This document shows, one piece after another, positions 1 to 6,074 of a DNA stretch of 6,074 nucleotides. A model generated the notes under the pieces. The model made no database searches. It had not been told where the DNA came from and saw nothing but the letters and a program-made list of their open reading frames with translations. The position numbers were made by a program, and so were the translations under genes. Source of the stretch: Gammaproteobacteria bacterium (GTDB taxonomy: Bacteria > Pseudomonadota > Gammaproteobacteria > Nitrococcales > Nitrococcaceae); NCBI GenBank assembly GCA_018334525.1, contig JAGXLT010000065.1:1-6074 (forward strand). The letters are read 5' to 3'. Numbering within the stretch: the stretch's first letter is position 1; each line of letters begins with the position of its first letter.

Positions 1-207
1 GAGGGTGTGCAGATTTTCATTGGTGAGGAATCGGGTTATCGGGCCTTTGATGGTGTGAGTCTGGTTACCTCTACCTACCACGCGGATGATCAGGTCCTTG
101 GTGTGCTGGGGGTGATTGGGCCAACGCGGATGGAGTACGACCGAATTATTCCGATTGTGGATGTGACCGCACGTTTATTGGGGCATGCCTTGAAACCAGG
201 GCACTAA
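1..207 (+). CDS. hrcA: HrcA, heat-inducible transcription repressor (3' end only)
   Basis: This is the last 68 codons and TAA stop of HrcA; the start lies left of the window. HrcA is a dimeric winged-helix repressor that binds CIRCE operators ahead of chaperone genes and releases them on heat shock; its folding depends on GroEL. Only the end of the C-terminal domain is visible. It carries the typical HrcA signature: an FIGEE segment, then VLGVLGVIGPTRMEYDR, then the closing helix IIPIVDVTARLLG. The frame is open from base 1, and the GTG at position 7 is an internal valine, not a start. The gene sits just upstream of grpE, as in many bacteria that have HrcA. Its Leu-Lys codons near the stop also form the -35 box of the putative grpE heat-shock promoter. 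The family call is secure; the DNA-binding domain cannot be inspected. Confidence 0.93.
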   Translation, partial: EGVQIFIGEESGYRAFDGVSLVTSTYHADDQVLGVLGVIGPTRMEYDRIIPIVDVTARLLGHALKPGH

Positions 208-217
208 GCCCCCATCT
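189..217 (+). promoter_or_regulatory. Putative sigma-32 (RpoH) heat-shock promoter of grpE
   Basis: A -35 box CTTGAAA (189-195) is followed by a 14-base spacer and a -10 box CCCCATCT (210-217). This matches the E. coli sigma-32 consensus CTTGAAA / CCCCATNT with a normal spacer. The -35 box is inside hrcA, five codons before its end; the -10 box lies just after the hrcA stop. Transcription would begin near 223-226, giving a grpE leader of about 36-39 bases. The assignment is by motif match only, but the dnaK promoter has the same boxes and spacer length. Confidence 0.85.
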
Positions 218-261
218 CTTGAACAACAGCATTATTTTATTTAGCACGATGGGAGATCGGG

Positions 262-786
262 ATGACCGAAGAGGAAGTTAATGGCGGTGAGGAGCCCACC
301 GAGGACACCGCTCAGGAAGATCCGGTTGCTGCTGCTGAGGCACGGGCTGAAGAAAACTGGAATCAGTACCTTCGAGCGCGTGCGGAAATGGAAAATCTGC
401 GCCGGCGCGCAGAGCGCGATGTTGCACAAGCGCGGCAACAATCTTTAGAGCGAATGGCCAGTGAGCTGCTAGCCGTTAAAGACAGTCTAGAGATGGGTGT
501 GCAGGCGGCCTCTGAGGCCGGCGCTGACGTTGAAAAACTAGCTGAAGGTGCTGAGTTAACACTTAAGATGTTTGATCAAGCACTTGATAAATTTAATATT
601 GTTGCGCTTGAGCCATTGGGTGAAAAGTTTGACCCTGAGGCCCACGAGGCGATGGCCGCGCAACCCACAGACGATGCAGAGCCCAACACGGTGATTAGCG
701 TGATTCAAAAAGGGTATCAGCTGGGCGATCGCTTATTGCGACCCGCCATGGTGGTGGTGGCGAAGGCGCCTGAGCCTTCCACTTGA
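262..786 (+). CDS. grpE: GrpE, nucleotide exchange factor for DnaK
   Basis: GrpE is the cytoplasmic dimeric cochaperone that opens the DnaK nucleotide-binding domain so that ADP leaves and ATP can bind, releasing substrate. The 174 residues have the family layout: an acidic disordered N-terminus (about 1-28, rich in Glu), a long coiled-coil dimer helix (about 29-75, containing RARAEMENLRRRAERD), a shorter helical part, and the C-terminal beta domain with the GrpE signature FDPEAHEAM (123-131) and GYQLGDRLLRPAMV (151-164). The length is slightly below the roughly 197 residues of E. coli GrpE, with the shortfall mainly in the variable N-terminus. The ATG at 262 is supported by GGGAG at 251-255, six bases upstream. 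It lies 54 bp after hrcA with its own putative sigma-32 promoter, and 61 bp before dnaK. Its stop codon overlaps the -35 box of the dnaK promoter. No missing residues were noticed. Confidence 0.97.
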   Translation: MTEEEVNGGEEPTEDTAQEDPVAAAEARAEENWNQYLRARAEMENLRRRAERDVAQARQQSLERMASELLAVKDSLEMGVQAASEAGADVEKLAEGAELTLKMFDQALDKFNIVALEPLGEKFDPEAHEAMAAQPTDDAEPNTVISVIQKGYQLGDRLLRPAMVVVAKAPEPST

Positions 787-810
787 AAAACAGTGACACC
801 GACCCCATTT
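782..810 (+). promoter_or_regulatory. Putative sigma-32 (RpoH) heat-shock promoter of dnaK
   Basis: A -35 box CTTGAAA (782-788) and a -10 box CCCCATTT (803-810) are separated by 14 bases, matching the sigma-32 consensus and repeating the architecture of the grpE promoter. The -35 box contains the grpE TGA stop (784-786). Transcription would begin near 816-819, leaving a leader of about 30 bases before the dnaK ATG at 848 that contains the Shine-Dalgarno GAGGAG (834-839). The boxes are read directly; activity is inferred. Confidence 0.88.
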
Positions 811-833
811 CGTAAATAGACCGAATTTAATTT

Positions 834-839
834 GAGGAG
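834..839 (+). promoter_or_regulatory. Strong Shine-Dalgarno site of dnaK
   Basis: GAGGAG lies eight bases before the ATG at 848. It is the strongest ribosome binding site in the window, as expected for an abundant chaperone, and it fixes the dnaK start. Confidence 0.85.
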
Positions 840-847
840 CTTTAGTA

Positions 848-2761
848 ATGAGCAAGATTATTGGTATTGACCTGGGAACCACCAATTCCTGTGTTGCCGT
901 GATGGAAGGGGGCTCTGCGCGTGTGATTGAAAATGCCGAAGGCGCCCGCACGACCCCATCAACGGTGGCTTTTAGTGAAGATGGCGAAGTACTCGTTGGC
1001 GCAGCGGCGAAGCGCCAGGCCGTCACCAACCCCGAAAACACCCTGCATGCCATTAAGCGCCTGATCGGGCGTAAGTTTGAAGAAGACGTGGTGCAGCGCG
1101 ATGTGCGCGAAATGCCTTACAGCATTGTAAAAGCGGACAATGGCGATGCATGGATTGAAGTGCGTGGTAAAAAGATGGCACCGCCTGAAATTTCCGCACG
1201 CGTACTGCAGAAGATGAAGAGTACAGCTGAGGACTATCTGGGCGAAACGGTTACCGAGGCCGTGATCACCGTGCCCGCTTACTTTAATGACTCGCAGCGG
1301 CAGGCCACAAAAGATGCCGGGCGGATTGCCGGTTTGGATGTAAAGCGCATCATCAATGAGCCAACGGCCGCAGCCCTGGCTTATGGGCTTGATAAAAAGG
1401 GCGCCGATCGGAAGGTTGCCGTTTACGATTTGGGTGGCGGAACCTTTGATGTGTCAATTATCGAAATTGCAGAGGTCGAGGGCGAGCACCAGTTTGAGGT
1501 GTTGTCGACCAATGGCGATACCTTCCTGGGCGGCGAAGATTTTGACCGCGCCATCATCGATTATCTGATGAGTGAGTTCAAAAAGGAGCAGGGGATTGAT
1601 ATCTCCAGCGACCGTCTGGCACTGCAGCGACTCAAAGAGGCTGCTGAGAAGGCCAAAATTGAGCTGTCGTCTTCGCAGCAGACCGAGGTGAACCTGCCGT
1701 ACATTACGGCCGATCAGACCGGGCCGAAGCATCTTAATCTGAAACTGACACGTGCCAAGCTGGAAAGCTTGGTGGATGAGCTGGTTAGCCGCACCATTAA
1801 GCCGTGTGAGGTGGCGCTTAAAGACGCCGGGCTGCGCGCCAGCGAAGTTGACGAGGTCATTCTCGTGGGCGGCCAGACACGGATGCCGAAAGTCCAGGAG
1901 GCAGTGGCTGAGTTCTTTGGTAAGGAGCCCCGTCGGGATGTGAACCCGGATGAGGCGGTAGCCATTGGCGCGTCCATTCAGGGCGGCGTGCTCGGCGGTG
2001 ATGTGAAAGACGTTCTGCTGTTGGATGTGACCCCGCTGTCGCTGGGTATTGAAACGCTGGGCGGTGTGATGACGAAACTCATCGAGAAAAACACCACGAT
2101 TCCGACCAAGGCGAATCAGGTCTTTTCGACTGCAGACGATAACCAGAGCGCAGTGACTGTGCATGTCTTGCAGGGCGAGCGGGAAATGGCGACAGATAAC
2201 AAGTCGCTTGGTAAGTTTGATTTGACCGATATTCCGCCTGCACCCCGGGGCATGCCGCAAATTGAGGTGACTTTTGATATCGATGCAAACGGCATCCTGC
2301 ATGTGACCGCGAAAGATAAGGGCACCGGTAAGGAGCAGTCGATTCAGATTCGCGCCTCGAGTGGACTGTCTGATGAAGAGATCGAGCAGATGGTGAGCGA
2401 TGCGGAAAGTCATGCTGAAGAGGACCGTAAGGCCCGTGAGCTGGTTGAGGCCCGTAATCAGGCCGACAATCTGGTGCATGCAGCGCGTAAGAGCCTGAGC
2501 GAGATTGGCGACAAGGCCAGTGATGAAGAGAAAAAGGCGGTAGAAGATGCCATTGCCGAGACTGAGCAGGCGATGCAGGGCAGCGATAAGGCTGACATTG
2601 ACGCCAAGGCACAGGCGCTGGCCGCTGCTTCGGGTACTTTAGCTGAGAAGCTCTATCAGGGCGCTGAGGGCGATGCCGCGGCCGAAGGGGAAGGCACCAA
2701 TCAGGATGATGTGGTTGATGCCGAGTTCGAGGAAGTAAAGGACGACGAAGAGAAAAAATAG
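848..2761 (+). CDS. dnaK: DnaK, Hsp70 molecular chaperone
   Basis: DnaK is the cytoplasmic ATP-driven Hsp70 that binds exposed hydrophobic peptides, working with DnaJ (ATPase stimulation) and GrpE (nucleotide exchange). At 637 residues it is almost the length of E. coli DnaK (638). The nucleotide-binding domain (about 1-385) has the phosphate-1 motif [14 protein letters not shown] (5-18), catalytic Lys70, the Pro143 and Arg151 switch residues, [11 protein letters not shown] (170-180) and the phosphate-2 motif [10 protein letters not shown] (194-203) with Thr199. The interdomain linker VLLLD is at 389-393, numbered as in E. coli. The substrate-binding beta domain follows to about 505, then the helical lid. 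The acidic tail contains [13 protein letters not shown] (620-632), as in E. coli, and then ends DEEKK. It has its own putative sigma-32 promoter and a strong Shine-Dalgarno site, and is followed by dnaJ after 19 bp. Nothing appears broken or missing. Confidence 0.99.
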   Translation: MSKIIGIDLGTTNSCVAVMEGGSARVIENAEGARTTPSTVAFSEDGEVLVGAAAKRQAVTNPENTLHAIKRLIGRKFEEDVVQRDVREMPYSIVKADNGDAWIEVRGKKMAPPEISARVLQKMKSTAEDYLGETVTEAVITVPAYFNDSQRQATKDAGRIAGLDVKRIINEPTAAALAYGLDKKGADRKVAVYDLGGGTFDVSIIEIAEVEGEHQFEVLSTNGDTFLGGEDFDRAIIDYLMSEFKKEQGIDISSDRLALQRLKEAAEKAKIELSSSQQTEVNLPYITADQTGPKHLNLKLTRAKLESLVDELVSRTIKPCEVALKDAGLRASEVDEVILVGGQTRMPKVQEAVAEFFGKEPRRDVNPDEAVAIGASIQGGVLGGDVKDVLLLDVTPLSLGIETLGGVMTKLIEKNTTIPTKANQVFSTADDNQSAVTVHVLQGEREMATDNKSLGKFDLTDIPPAPRGMPQIEVTFDIDANGILHVTAKDKGTGKEQSIQIRASSGLSDEEIEQMVSDAESHAEEDRKARELVEARNQADNLVHAARKSLSEIGDKASDEEKKAVEDAIAETEQAMQGSDKADIDAKAQALAAASGTLAEKLYQGAEGDAAAEGEGTNQDDVVDAEFEEVKDDEEKK

Positions 2762-2780
2762 CCGATAAGGCGGAAGGTTA

Positions 2781-3926
2781 ATGGCAAAGCGCGATTACTA
2801 TGAAGTACTGGGCATCGCTCAGAACGCCTCAGAGGCGGATATTAAAAAGGCCTATCGGCGATTGGCAATGAAGTATCACCCGGATCGTAATCCGGGTGAT
2901 GCTGATGCTGAGAGTCGGTTTAAGGAAGGCAAGGAAGCCTATGAAACCCTAATGGATGCGCAAAAACGAGCTGCCTATGATCAGTTTGGTCACGCCGGCG
3001 TTGACCCGAGCATGGGTGGCGGCGGTTTCGGTGGGGGCGGCCAGGGCGCTGATTTTTCAGATATCTTTTCTGATGTGTTTGGGGATATCTTCGGTGGCGG
3101 CCGCGGTGGCCGCGGCGGCGGGCCGCGTGCTTATCGGGGTGCCGATTTACGCTATCGCATGGAAGTGACGCTAGAAGAGGCGGTGGCGGGTGTTGAACGT
3201 GATATCCGTATTCCGACTCAGGTGCGTTGTACGGAATGTGAAGGCTCCGGCGCAGCGAAAGGCAGTGAGCCGGAAACCTGCCCGACCTGTGGCGGGCATG
3301 GTGATGTGCGGGTTCAGCAAGGGTTTTTCTCTATTCAGCAAACCTGCCCGCGCTGCAGTGGTACCGGGCAGATTATTTCGGATCCATGTAAAAAATGCGG
3401 CGGCGCCGGCACCGTACCCGACCACAAAACCTTGCATGTGCGGATTCCTGCCGGTGTGGATACGGGAGATCGTATTCGGCTGAGCGGGGAAGGGGAAATC
3501 GGAGAAAAAGGCGGGCCGCCGGGTGATTTGTATATTGAAGTGGCCGTTAAGCCGCATCCGATATTTACCCGCGATGGGGCCGATTTGCGCTGCGAAATCC
3601 CGATTGCCTTTACGACAGCCGCATTAGGTGGGGAAATTGAACTGCCAACGTTGGGTGGACGGGTCACCTTGCGAATTCCCGCTGGCACACAGTCCGGCAA
3701 GACCTTTCGGGTGCGGGGTAAGGGCGTAAAACCGGTTCGTGGCGGCGGACAGGGTGATTTGTTGTGCCGTGTCATGATAGAAACACCGGTAAACCTGAAT
3801 GCACGGCAGAAGGAATTGCTTGAAGAGCTGTCAGAAACGCTGGAAAAGGGTGGGGAACACCACACGCCGCGCGGCAGCTCCTGGGTAGACTCGGTGAAGT
3901 CTTTTTTTGAAGGGATGAAGTTTTAA
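2781..3926 (+). CDS. dnaJ: DnaJ, Hsp40 cochaperone (type A)
   Basis: DnaJ delivers unfolded clients to DnaK and triggers its ATP hydrolysis. The 381 residues hold all parts of a class A Hsp40. The J domain (1-70) has the essential HPD triad at 33-35. The Gly/Phe region (about 76-120) contains the DIF repeats (94-104); this region is known in E. coli DnaJ to matter for substrate handling and sigma-32 control. Four CXXCXGXG zinc repeats start at Cys150, Cys167, Cys189 and Cys203. The C-terminal client-binding and dimerisation domains follow, with the conserved GDLYIEV and [13 protein letters not shown] segments. The underlying DNA at about 3092-3126 is a GGC/CGC-rich tract encoding the glycine run, and codes without frame disruption. 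The ATG at 2781 is 19 bp after dnaK, with AAGGCGGA at 2767-2774 as ribosome site. There is no room for a separate promoter, so it is probably cotranscribed with dnaK. Confidence 0.99.
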   Translation: MAKRDYYEVLGIAQNASEADIKKAYRRLAMKYHPDRNPGDADAESRFKEGKEAYETLMDAQKRAAYDQFGHAGVDPSMGGGGFGGGGQGADFSDIFSDVFGDIFGGGRGGRGGGPRAYRGADLRYRMEVTLEEAVAGVERDIRIPTQVRCTECEGSGAAKGSEPETCPTCGGHGDVRVQQGFFSIQQTCPRCSGTGQIISDPCKKCGGAGTVPDHKTLHVRIPAGVDTGDRIRLSGEGEIGEKGGPPGDLYIEVAVKPHPIFTRDGADLRCEIPIAFTTAALGGEIELPTLGGRVTLRIPAGTQSGKTFRVRGKGVKPVRGGGQGDLLCRVMIETPVNLNARQKELLEELSETLEKGGEHHTPRGSSWVDSVKSFFEGMKF

Positions 3927-4697
3927 ATGACCCGCATTGGCATTCTTGGCGCAAATGGGCGCATGGGGCGAAGCTTGATCCGCCTTATTGCTGCGTCTGA
4001 TGATCTGGTACTCAGCGGTGCGGGGGTGCGGGCCGGCAATGCCCTAGTCGGCCAGGATGCCGGTGAAGCGCTGGGTATTGGCCATCCACTCGGTGTGCCG
4101 CTTCAGGATTCCGCGCAGGCTGTTGCCGAGCACAGTGATGTATTAATCGATTTTACTCTGCCAGCGGCTCTGCAGGAAAACCTGTTGGCGGCAGAGCGCA
4201 CGGCCACACCCATGGTTATCGGAACGACGGGGCTTGATGAGGAGGCCCTCGCGGCGTTGGATGCCACTGCAATGGGGCTGCCGATCGTTTTTGCTGCCAA
4301 TTATAGTAGCGGTGTGACTTTGCTTTTACGGCTGGCAGCAATCGCGTCTGGGGCGTTATCGGCCGATTACGATATTGCGATTACCGAGGCGCATCATCGG
4401 CATAAAAAAGACGCCCCCTCCGGCACTGCATTAAGACTGGGCGAGGTGGTGGCAAAAGCGCGTGATCTGGAGGCATTGGATGCATCAGTTTTTCAGAGCA
4501 TTCGTGCCGGGGATATTGTGGGTGAGCATACCGTTATGCTTGCTGCAGACGGTGAGCGGATTGAATTAACCCATCGGGCAAGCAGCCGCGATACGTTTGC
4601 CCGCGGCGCACTGCGTGCGGCGCAGTGGTTGTTAAAACAGCAAACCCCCGGTCGGTATGATATGGAAGATGTACTCGGTTTGCGCGGTGCGGGCTAA
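3927..4697 (+). CDS. dapB: DapB, 4-hydroxy-tetrahydrodipicolinate reductase
   Basis: DapB reduces 4-hydroxy-tetrahydrodipicolinate to tetrahydrodipicolinate with NAD(P)H, the second committed step toward diaminopimelate (peptidoglycan) and lysine. The N-terminal Rossmann fold shows the nucleotide loop GANGRMG (8-14); VIGTTG is at 97-102 and FAANYSSGV at 122-130. The catalytic block HHRHK (156-160) holds the expected acid His156 and Lys160, followed by the substrate-binding DAPSGTA (162-168). The C-terminal RAGDIVGEHTV (193-203) and THRASSRDTFARGA (215-228) are also conserved. At 256 residues it is shorter than E. coli DapB (273). Nearly all of the difference is a gap of about 16 residues between DAPSGTA and RAGD, where E. 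coli has 40 intervening residues and this protein 24. The ATG directly follows the dnaJ TAA, and AAGGGA at 3910-3915 inside dnaJ may serve as ribosome site. Catalytic residues are intact, so it is probably active. Confidence 0.97.
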   Translation: MTRIGILGANGRMGRSLIRLIAASDDLVLSGAGVRAGNALVGQDAGEALGIGHPLGVPLQDSAQAVAEHSDVLIDFTLPAALQENLLAAERTATPMVIGTTGLDEEALAALDATAMGLPIVFAANYSSGVTLLLRLAAIASGALSADYDIAITEAHHRHKKDAPSGTALRLGEVVAKARDLEALDASVFQSIRAGDIVGEHTVMLAADGERIELTHRASSRDTFARGALRAAQWLLKQQTPGRYDMEDVLGLRGAG

Positions 4698-5698
4698 TGC
4701 GTGTTGCGGTGATTGGTGCTGGCATCGCGGGTCTGGCAGCAGGCGCCCTGTTAAGTCAGGCTGGTTTAGCACCGGTCATTTTTGAAAAAGGGCGCGGCCC
4801 GGGCGGGCGTACCTCCAGTAAACGCACCGACCATGGATCGATTGATCTGGGCGCGCAATATTTCACCGCACAAGACAGCGTTTTTAAAGATCAGGTGGCG
4901 GACTGGATAAATGCCGAGGTGGCAGCTGAGTGGGCCATTACACCGATGGTTTTGCCGGAAAGACAGCCTGCACGAGCTCAGCGTCGCTTCGTCTCTTCCC
5001 CAAAAATGTCGAGTATTGCCCGCTATTTAGCTAAAGATTTGGACGTTCGGACTGAGGTTCATGTCGCCGAGATCGTGCGCGAGTTAACCGGCTGGGTAGT
5101 TCGGGATCGGATGGGCCAACCGGTAGGTGATTTCGACTATTTGCTCATTACTGCCCCCGCGCCGCAGGCACAGTCTTTGCTGGCAGAGCCCAGCCCGGCG
5201 TTAGCGGCGCAGGCGGCAAACGTACGGATGAATCCGTGCTGGTCGCTGGGGCTGGTGCTGGGTTCTCCGACCGGGGCTAAATTTGATGCGGGTTTCCCGA
5301 GTACCGGCCCGCTTGGGTGGATTGCGCGCTCGGGCTCGCGGCCCGGCCGTGAAGCGGTACCGGAGGTCTGGATTCTGCACGCAACTGCCCAGTGGAGCCA
5401 GACGCATATCGAGGCGTCTCCGGATTCGGTTACATCTGCGCTTGTTGATGCATTCAGGGCGTTGCATCCGGGGCCTTTGGAGATAGCAGACACGATCGCT
5501 CATCGCTGGCGGTTCGCGCGAGCGGCATCTCCGTTGGCTGAGCCCCAGGGTTATCTTGAAGGGGATTCAGGCCTGCTTTGTGCCGGCGACTGGGTAACTG
5601 ATGGCCGGGTTGAGGGCGCCTGGCATAGCGGGCGGGCCGCTGCCCTGCGGCTTATTGATCTTGCTCGTGGACAACTGCCGCCAGGCGAAGCAGAGTAG
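4697..5698 (+). CDS. Renalase-like NAD(P)/FAD-dependent oxidoreductase, substrate unknown
   Basis: This is a 333-residue soluble flavoprotein of the predicted NAD/FAD-dependent oxidoreductase group related to renalase and the amine oxidases. The N-terminus is a dinucleotide-binding fold with VIGAGIAGLAAG (5-16) and Glu30 to hold the adenosine ribose, followed by the second FAD contact GRGPGGR (32-38). DLGAQYFTAQD (50-60) is typical of this family. The C-terminal FAD-contact segment CAGDWVTDGRVEGAWHSG (295-312) closes the fold, so the protein looks full length. No signal peptide or membrane segment is seen. The ATG overlaps the dapB stop by one base (TAATG), and no clear Shine-Dalgarno site precedes it, so translation is probably coupled to dapB. 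Its last 47 bp overlap dapE on the other strand. The flavoprotein fold is secure, but neither substrate nor pathway can be read from sequence. Its position between dap genes is suggestive only. Confidence 0.88.
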   Translation: MRVAVIGAGIAGLAAGALLSQAGLAPVIFEKGRGPGGRTSSKRTDHGSIDLGAQYFTAQDSVFKDQVADWINAEVAAEWAITPMVLPERQPARAQRRFVSSPKMSSIARYLAKDLDVRTEVHVAEIVRELTGWVVRDRMGQPVGDFDYLLITAPAPQAQSLLAEPSPALAAQAANVRMNPCWSLGLVLGSPTGAKFDAGFPSTGPLGWIARSGSRPGREAVPEVWILHATAQWSQTHIEASPDSVTSALVDAFRALHPGPLEIADTIAHRWRFARAASPLAEPQGYLEGDSGLLCAGDWVTDGRVEGAWHSGRAAALRLIDLARGQLPPGEAE

Positions 5699-6074
5699 CC
5701 TCGTACAAATTCGATAGCTGATTCAGTTCAGCAACATCAATGCATTCATTGGCCTGATGGATACTGGCATTAACCGGGCCAAGCTCAACCACTTCTGCAC
5801 CTAGCGGTGCAATAAACCGGCCATCGGATGTGCCGCCGGCGGTATTCGCCGCAGCTTCTATACCGCAAGTGGATTGAACGGCGTGCATCACGGCATCCCG
5901 CAGCGGACCGGGCTGGCTGCTGAATGGTTCGGCTGATAGATGCCACGCCAGTGCGGTTTCATTTTTACTGGCATAGCGATGAGCGATTGCTTCAATACGA
6001 TGAATTAAATCGGTGTGGGTAGAGGCCGGTGAGTAGCGCAGATTGAATTGCGCAGTGGCGCTGCCTGGCACCAT
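5652..6074 (-). CDS. dapE: DapE, succinyl-diaminopimelate desuccinylase (3' part only)
   Basis: This is the C-terminal 140 residues of DapE. The gene enters from the right edge, and the ATG at the edge is an internal methionine of the usual VPG segment, not a start. DapE is a cytoplasmic zinc-dependent M20-family amidohydrolase that removes succinate from N-succinyl-LL-diaminopimelate in the lysine/peptidoglycan pathway. Visible landmarks, counted from the window edge, are VPGSATAQFNLRYSP (2-16, the return from the dimerisation domain), SAEPF (47-51), the catalytic-domain block GGTSDGRFIAP (80-90) and VELGPVNASIHQANE (96-110). His106 there matches the metal-binding histidine near the end of characterised DapE enzymes. 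The tail after that histidine is about six residues longer than in Haemophilus influenzae DapE, and this extension produces the convergent overlap with the flavoprotein gene. About 60% of the protein, including the other zinc ligands, is outside the window. Confidence 0.95.
   Translation of the reverse strand: MVPGSATAQFNLRYSPASTHTDLIHRIEAIAHRYASKNETALAWHLSAEPFSSQPGPLRDAVMHAVQSTCGIEAAANTAGGTSDGRFIAPLGAEVVELGPVNASIHQANECIDVAELNQLSNLYEATLLRLAAVVHEQDQ

Noticed and set aside
218..240. A second CTTGAA (218-223) as an alternative -35 box for grpE
   Set aside because: No CCCCAT-like -10 box, nor a convincing sigma-70 -10 box, lies at a suitable distance downstream.
241..267. Full CIRCE operator in the grpE leader
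   Set aside because: Only the left arm is recognisable; the bases at the right-arm position (259-267) match GAGTGCTAA poorly. Kept only as a half-site observation.
1454..2479. Open frame of 341 codons on the minus strand opposite dnaK
   Set aside because: Long antisense frames opposite dnaK/hsp70 are a known product of its codon pattern and have been misannotated, for instance as NAD-specific glutamate dehydrogenase. There is no recognisable domain here, and the plus strand is certainly dnaK.
2079..2612. Second minus-strand frame of 177 codons inside dnaK
   Set aside because: It is rich in Pro, Ser, Arg and Cys without any motif, and lies wholly inside dnaK: a shadow frame.
3092..3126. GGC/CGC-rich repetitive tract, possibly a DNA repeat element
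   Set aside because: It is explained by the glycine-rich Gly/Phe linker of DnaJ, which is low in complexity in all class A Hsp40 proteins.
3335..3865. Minus-strand frame of 176 codons inside dnaJ
   Set aside because: Its composition (Pro, Ser, Arg) mirrors the glycine-rich dnaJ strand, and it has no domain or ribosome site.
5717..5732. Small inverted repeat GCTGA...TCAGC near the convergent gene ends as a terminator
   Set aside because: The stem is only five base pairs, no T tract follows on either strand, and it is inside the dapE coding sequence.

Overview
The window is a chromosomal housekeeping stretch from a proteobacterium, most likely a gammaproteobacterium. This rests on the gene order hrcA-grpE-dnaK-dnaJ-dapB, on DnaK, DnaJ, GrpE and DapB proteins that read like gammaproteobacterial homologues, and on two near-consensus sigma-32 (RpoH) promoters. 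I cannot resolve genus or family by eye. All genes have similar, moderately GC-rich codon use, and there is no sign of mobile DNA, CRISPR, tRNA or rRNA.

Layout. Positions 1-207 are the 3' end of hrcA, the heat-shock repressor. Then come grpE (262-786), dnaK (848-2761) and dnaJ (2781-3926), which make up the whole Hsp70 machine. dapB (3927-4697) starts on the base after the dnaJ stop. A renalase-like FAD-dependent oxidoreductase of unknown substrate (4697-5698) shares one base with the dapB stop. The 3' part of dapE (5652-6074, minus strand) converges on the flavoprotein gene and overlaps its 3' end by 47 bp. No intergenic gap exceeds 61 bp.

Regulation. grpE and dnaK each have their own sigma-32 promoter: CTTGAAA, a 14-base spacer, then CCCCATNT. 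In both cases the -35 box lies in or over the 3' end of the preceding gene. dnaJ, dapB and the flavoprotein gene have almost no upstream room and are probably read from the dnaK promoter or from promoters inside coding sequence. DnaK, DnaJ and GrpE are known in E. coli to hold sigma-32 inactive, so these promoters would close a feedback loop. The cell also encodes HrcA, yet no complete CIRCE operator is visible here, only a left half-site in the grpE leader.

Functionally the window joins protein folding (GrpE-DnaK-DnaJ) to the diaminopimelate/lysine pathway (DapB and, on the other strand, DapE). I found no previously undescribed system. The points most worth checking are the paired sigma-32 promoters beside hrcA, an apparent in-frame loss of about 16 residues in DapB, and the uncharacterised flavoprotein lodged between two dap genes.
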